The notes below the pieces were generated by a model, which had not been told where the DNA came from, made no database searches, and worked only from the letters and a program-made list of their open reading frames with translations. From positions 1 through 64,000 of the forward strand of contig JBKECW010000057.1 in the NCBI GenBank assembly GCA_047975005.1: a stretch of DNA of 64,000 nucleotides, written 5' to 3'. Origin of the DNA: JBKEAJ01 sp047975005 (GTDB lineage Bacteria; Bacteroidota; Bacteroidia; Bacteroidales; Prolixibacteraceae). How positions within the stretch are numbered: position 1 is the first letter of the stretch; every line of letters begins with the position of its first letter. Below are positions 60,284 to 64,000 of this stretch, one piece after another. Both the position numbers and the translations under genes were made by a program.

Positions 60284-61597
60284 ATGATTATTACAGAAGT
60301 AATAGGAAGAGAAATCCTAGATTCAAGAGGTAATCCAACAGTAGAAGTTGAGGTACATTTAGAGTGTGGAGCAATAGGCAGAGCAGCCGTTCCGTCGGGA
60401 GCATCCACTGGTGAGCACGAGGCACTAGAATTGAGAGACGGCGACAAGAGTCGTTATCTTGGAAAAGGTGTTTTAAAGGCAGTAGAGAATGTAAACGGCA
60501 TCATCGCCGAGAACATCATCGGCATGGAAGCAGCCAACCAAGTAGAGATTGACAACACACTTTTGGAGCTTGACGGCACAAAGACTAAAAGCAAGCTAGG
60601 AGCAAACGCTATGCTTGGAGTATCCTTGGCAGTAGCAAAAGCAGCAGCAGATTGTTTGGGTCTTCCACTTTACAGATATATCGGAGGTACCAATGCGAAG
60701 CATCTTCCAGTTCCGATGATGAACATCATCAACGGAGGTTCTCACTCCGATGCTCCTATTGCATTCCAAGAATTTATGATACGTCCTGTGGGAGCAAAAT
60801 CTTTCAAAGAAGGTCTTAGAATGGGAGCGGAAGTATTCCACTCATTGAAGAAAGTGCTTCACGATCGCAATCTAAGCACTGCGGTTGGCGACGAAGGTGG
60901 TTTTGCACCTGCACTAGACGGCACTGAGGATGCACTAGAAAGTATCATCAAGGCGATCGAGGCAGCAGGATACAAGGCAGGTCGCAAAGAAGACGGTGGC
61001 GATGTTTCTATTGCACTAGACTGTGCTTCATCTGAATTTTACAGCGACGGCACCTACGATTACAGCAAATTTGAAGGAGCCGGCGGAGCAAAACGCAGTC
61101 GTCAGGAGCAAGTTGACTTTTTAGCTCAATTAGTTGCAAAATATCCTATCGATTCTATCGAAGACGGATGTGATGAGAACGATTGGGACGGATGGGTACT
61201 TCTAAATGAAAAAATCGGAAAGAAATGTCAGTTAGTAGGTGATGATTTGTTTGTTACCAACGTTGATTATCTTAAAAAAGGTATCGAGTTGAATGCTGCC
61301 AATTCTATTCTTATAAAAGTTAACCAAATCGGTACACTTACAGAGACTCTTAACGCAATAGAGATGGCTCACCGTGCGGGCTACACATCGGTAACCTCAC
61401 ACCGTTCGGGAGAAACCGAAGATTCTACAATTGCCGACATCTCTGTGGCTACAAACAGCGGACAAATCAAGACAGGTTCATTGAGTCGTTCGGACAGGAT
61501 GGCAAAATACAATCAACTTCTCCGCATTGAGGAGGAACTTGGCGATGCTGCTATCTACGGATACGAAAAAGTAGAAGTTAAATGTTGCAACAAGTAA
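60284..61597 (+). CDS. eno: enolase
   Basis: A 437-residue enolase, converting 2-phosphoglycerate to phosphoenolpyruvate. GREILDSRGNPTVEVEV and GASTGEHEALELRD near the start, the catalytic Glu segment AVGDEGGFAP near 205, the metal ligands ALDCASSEF, IEDGCDEND and VGDDLFVTN, the catalytic Lys in LIKVNQIGTLTET near 345, and SHRSGETEDS are all present. Full length, strong promoter and own terminator. It is upstream of pflB, placing two steps of pyruvate formation and breakdown side by side. Confidence 0.98.
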   Translation: MIITEVIGREILDSRGNPTVEVEVHLECGAIGRAAVPSGASTGEHEALELRDGDKSRYLGKGVLKAVENVNGIIAENIIGMEAANQVEIDNTLLELDGTKTKSKLGANAMLGVSLAVAKAAADCLGLPLYRYIGGTNAKHLPVPMMNIINGGSHSDAPIAFQEFMIRPVGAKSFKEGLRMGAEVFHSLKKVLHDRNLSTAVGDEGGFAPALDGTEDALESIIKAIEAAGYKAGRKEDGGDVSIALDCASSEFYSDGTYDYSKFEGAGGAKRSRQEQVDFLAQLVAKYPIDSIEDGCDENDWDGWVLLNEKIGKKCQLVGDDLFVTNVDYLKKGIELNAANSILIKVNQIGTLTETLNAIEMAHRAGYTSVTSHRSGETEDSTIADISVATNSGQIKTGSLSRSDRMAKYNQLLRIEEELGDAAIYGYEKVEVKCCNK

Positions 61598-61621
61598 TCA
61601 GCAACTTACTTCGATAATATT

Positions 61622-61654
61622 AATCCTGCTTTCATGACTGAGGGCAGGATTTTT
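61622..61654 (+). terminator. intrinsic terminator of eno
   Basis: AATCCTGC (61622-61629) and GCAGGATT (61644-61651) form a perfect 8-bp stem over a 14-base loop, with a run of T. It is 25 bases after the eno stop. Confidence 0.85.
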
Positions 61655-62067
61655 CGTTTCCCTGCTCCTCCGACAGCATTCTAGGCAACATGCAGAATAG
61701 CAGTCACACATCATGTAATTTAACAACTACAACACCTCACAGCTCCTACACTTTTTTAAAATAAAAGGACAATATTATATGTGGAGTTATTGCCGACAAC
61801 TTGCAAATCAGGATTTTTTTACTAGATTCCTCTTTACTAAAGCCCCAAGACTAACAAAACTTTTTCTTAGCAAAAAAAAGAATTTCATAGAATAAATATA
61901 TAAGGACATTCGCATCCTCTAAAATCATCACACACATCTCTAGCTATCAACAAACTACAAAATATTAAAAGACAAAAATCTCAATTTCATTACATTTTAG
62001 TATTACTCAATAAAGACAAAAACCTTATCTTTGTTCATCATTACTAAAAAACAGATAAAAACATATT
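61655..62067. other. intergenic region upstream of pflB
   Basis: A 413-base AT-rich spacer. A 38-codon ORF (61779-61895, MWSYCRQLANQDFF...) has no supporting features. No FNR-type TTGAT-n4-ATCAA palindrome was seen. The pflB -7 element lies at its right end. Confidence 0.5.
62026..62033 (+). promoter_or_regulatory. -7 element upstream of pflB
   Basis: TATCTTTG matches TAnnTTTG, 34 bases before the ATG at 62068. No TTG at the usual spacing. Confidence 0.5.
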
Positions 62068-64000
62068 ATGAAGCTAAAAGAATTCAAACAAGGAGATTGG
62101 AACAAGCATATTAACATGCGTGATTTTGTAAGGCTTAACATTACACCCTACAACGGAGATCATTTGTTCCTCGCAGAAGCTACAGACAAGACAAAGAAAC
62201 TTTGGAAAATTTGCCTTGAAGCACTAAAAGAAGAAAGAGACAACAATGGACTGCTGGCAGCTGACACAAACATAGTATCAGGCATCAACACATTTGAAGC
62301 AGGCTATATAGACAAAGACTCAGAGGTTATAATAGGACTTCAGACCGATGCTCTACTCAAAAGAGCCATGAAGCCTTATGGCGGCTACAAGGTAGTAGAA
62401 AAAGCCCTGATGGAACACGGATTACAACCTTCGGATGTTGTCAAGGAGGCCTTTGGTAAATATACAAAGACTCACAACGATGGAGTATTTGACGCTTACA
62501 CATCAGAAATACGCAAGTTTCGCTCATTAGGTTTTCTGACAGGCTTGCCCGACAATTATGCACGAGGCAGAATAATAGGCGATTACAGGCGTATTGCACT
62601 ATATGGAATCAGCCGATTGATTGAAGCTAAAAAAGAAGACCTTGAGAGTATAAAAGGTCCGATGAGCGATGCGACGATACGCTTACGTGAAGAAGTATCC
62701 GAGCAAATCAAGGCTCTATACCAGATGATAGAAATGGGCAAAAGATATGGACTCGATTTATCTCGCCCTGCCGAAAACGGAAAAGAAGCTGTACAGTGGA
62801 CTTATATGGCATATCTTGCAGCAGTTAAGGAGCAAGACGGTGCGGCAATGTCGCTGGGTAGCGTATCGTCATTCCTTGACATCTATATAGAACGAGACAT
62901 TGAAGCCGGAGTTATCACCGAGTCTGAGGCTCAGGAATACATCGACCAATTTGTAATGAAATTGCGTATGGTTCGCCACCTACGTATGGAAGCATACGAA
63001 CAAATATTTGCCGGCGATCCAACATGGGTAACTGAATCTATTGGCGGAATGCTTGCCGACGGGCGAAGCAAGGTAACAAAGACATCTTTCAGATTCTTAC
63101 ACACCTTATATAACCTAGGACCTTCTCCCGAACCAAATATCACAATATTATGGAGCAATAGTCTACCACAGGGATTTAAGGATTTCTGCGCAAAAGTATC
63201 AATCGACACCTCGTCAATTCAGTACGAAAATGATGATTTGATGCGCCAACACCGAGACAGCGACGATTATGGCATAGCCTGCTGTGTATCTTTTCAGGAA
63301 TTGGGTAAGCACATTCAGTTTTTTGGTGCAAGAACCAATCTTGCCAAAACACTACTATTGGCAATTAATCAGGGAAAATGTGAAAACACCAACACCCAAA
63401 TGGTAGACGGTATAGCACCACTAGCTGACGACGAATATCTTGACTACGACAAGGTTATTGCCAATTTCAAAATAGCAATGAAAGAAGTTGCACGTGTATA
63501 TAACGAGTCGATGAACATAATCCACTACATGCACGACAAATACTACTACGAAAAAGCACAAATGGCACTGATAGACACCAACCCACGCATTAACATTGCC
63601 TATGGTATTGCAGGACTATCAATTGTTGCCGATTCATTATCGGCAATAAAGCACGCCAAGGTTAAGCCAATTCGCAACGAAGACGGTCTGACTGTGGACT
63701 TTCAAATAGAAGGTGATTTTCCAAAATACGGTAACGACGATGACCGAGTAGACCTAATAGCTCGCGACTTGGTAAGCCATTTCAGCGAGGAATTGACAAA
63801 ACTACCGGTTTACAAAAATGCCAATCCTACCCTATCGGTACTTACCATCACCTCTAACGTGGTTTATGGCAAGAAAACAGGAGCAACTCCCGATGGCAGG
63901 GAAAAAGGCGTACCATTTGCGCCGGGAGCAAATCCTATGCATGGACGCGATACACACGGAGCAATAGCGTCCTTGAACTCGGTTGCAAAAATCAACTACG
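62068..64000 (+). CDS. pflB: formate C-acetyltransferase (pyruvate formate-lyase), 3' end outside window
   Basis: At least 644 codons, open to the right edge. Pyruvate formate-lyase splits pyruvate with CoA into acetyl-CoA and formate by a glycyl radical. The adjacent catalytic cysteines Cys405-Cys406 lie in YGIACCVSFQE, and LLLAINQGK, NESMNIIHYMHDKYYYEKAQM and TGATPDGREKG are family blocks. About 100 residues remain, including the glycyl-radical loop, so that site cannot be checked. It marks anaerobic fermentation. The activating enzyme PflA commonly follows and may lie just outside. Confidence 0.97.
   Translation, partial: MKLKEFKQGDWNKHINMRDFVRLNITPYNGDHLFLAEATDKTKKLWKICLEALKEERDNNGLLAADTNIVSGINTFEAGYIDKDSEVIIGLQTDALLKRAMKPYGGYKVVEKALMEHGLQPSDVVKEAFGKYTKTHNDGVFDAYTSEIRKFRSLGFLTGLPDNYARGRIIGDYRRIALYGISRLIEAKKEDLESIKGPMSDATIRLREEVSEQIKALYQMIEMGKRYGLDLSRPAENGKEAVQWTYMAYLAAVKEQDGAAMSLGSVSSFLDIYIERDIEAGVITESEAQEYIDQFVMKLRMVRHLRMEAYEQIFAGDPTWVTESIGGMLADGRSKVTKTSFRFLHTLYNLGPSPEPNITILWSNSLPQGFKDFCAKVSIDTSSIQYENDDLMRQHRDSDDYGIACCVSFQELGKHIQFFGARTNLAKTLLLAINQGKCENTNTQMVDGIAPLADDEYLDYDKVIANFKIAMKEVARVYNESMNIIHYMHDKYYYEKAQMALIDTNPRINIAYGIAGLSIVADSLSAIKHAKVKPIRNEDGLTVDFQIEGDFPKYGNDDDRVDLIARDLVSHFSEELTKLPVYKNANPTLSVLTITSNVVYGKKTGATPDGREKGVPFAPGANPMHGRDTHGAIASLNSVAKINY

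Noticed and set aside
61779..61895. 38-codon ORF upstream of pflB
   Set aside because: Short, with a basic tail from A-rich sequence and nothing to support translation.
1..64000. rRNA, tRNA, CRISPR array, insertion sequence or prophage
   Set aside because: No tRNA cloverleaf, rRNA core, regularly spaced repeat, transposase or integrase was found in the spacers or frames I read.

Overview
The window is AT-rich chromosomal DNA from a member of the Bacteroidota, most likely order Bacteroidales. Three things point there: promoters carrying the Bacteroidota-type TAnnTTTG (-7) and TTG (-33) elements instead of TATAAT boxes, recurrent lineage-typical gene pairings (coaX / outer-membrane protein / TPR / LptC / CorC-like exporter; tandem rhomboids; ECF sigma factor with a small membrane protein and an LTxxQ-like periplasmic protein), and many lipoprotein or signal-peptide surface proteins. 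Genus cannot be fixed from the sequence. I see no rRNA, tRNA, CRISPR array, phage, transposase or recognisable defence island; this is mostly core genome.

Layout. 1-3000: a GT4 glycosyltransferase convergent with an iron-containing alcohol dehydrogenase. 3000-7900: a forward run of engB, prs, rplY, pth, an S4-domain protein and ahcY, closed by a perfect two-way terminator. 7900-11300: reverse genes for a sigma-54 response regulator without a DNA-binding domain, a lipoprotein, an MscS channel and ndk. 11400-16700: fabG and a YrdC-family gene forward; trkA, a HIT protein, greA, clpS and a membrane protein reverse; then a degenerate Rieske-like lipoprotein. 16700-24600: a BFN nuclease and a membrane protein forward, then ygiQ and the compact reverse operon pyrK-pyrD-acyl-CoA ligase-trmD. 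24600-29200: a CDF metal transporter and a 1149-residue TPR repeat protein. 30000-36400: ispE divergent from coaX, whose operon continues through an OMP, a TPR protein, LptC and a CNNM/CorC protein, ending tail-to-tail with a CPBP protease. 36500-42650: rpsF-rpsR-rplI, a reverse GT2 enzyme, then SDR-rhomboid-aldo/keto reductase-sulfatase. 42970-46830: class II aldolase, a small membrane protein, an active rhomboid followed by a rhomboid that has lost both catalytic residues, and a YihY/BrkB protein. 47240-54200: an AddB-like nuclease/helicase with CorA, then single-chain gcvP. 54300-64000: a three-gene ECF sigma circuit, the reverse operon pgl-RND transporter-add, eno, and the start of pflB, which runs off the right edge.

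Together the genes describe a fermentative anaerobe or facultative anaerobe (enolase to pyruvate formate-lyase, glycine decarboxylase, FAD/Fe-S pyrimidine synthesis through PyrDB/PyrK) with an elaborate outer envelope. I found no clear-cut new system. The points most worth a second look are the HTH-less sigma-54 activator, the active/inactive rhomboid pair, the Rieske-like lipoprotein with altered metal ligands, the giant KP-YP-I repeat protein, the ECF circuit, and a possible -1 frameshift at a T7 run near 17455.
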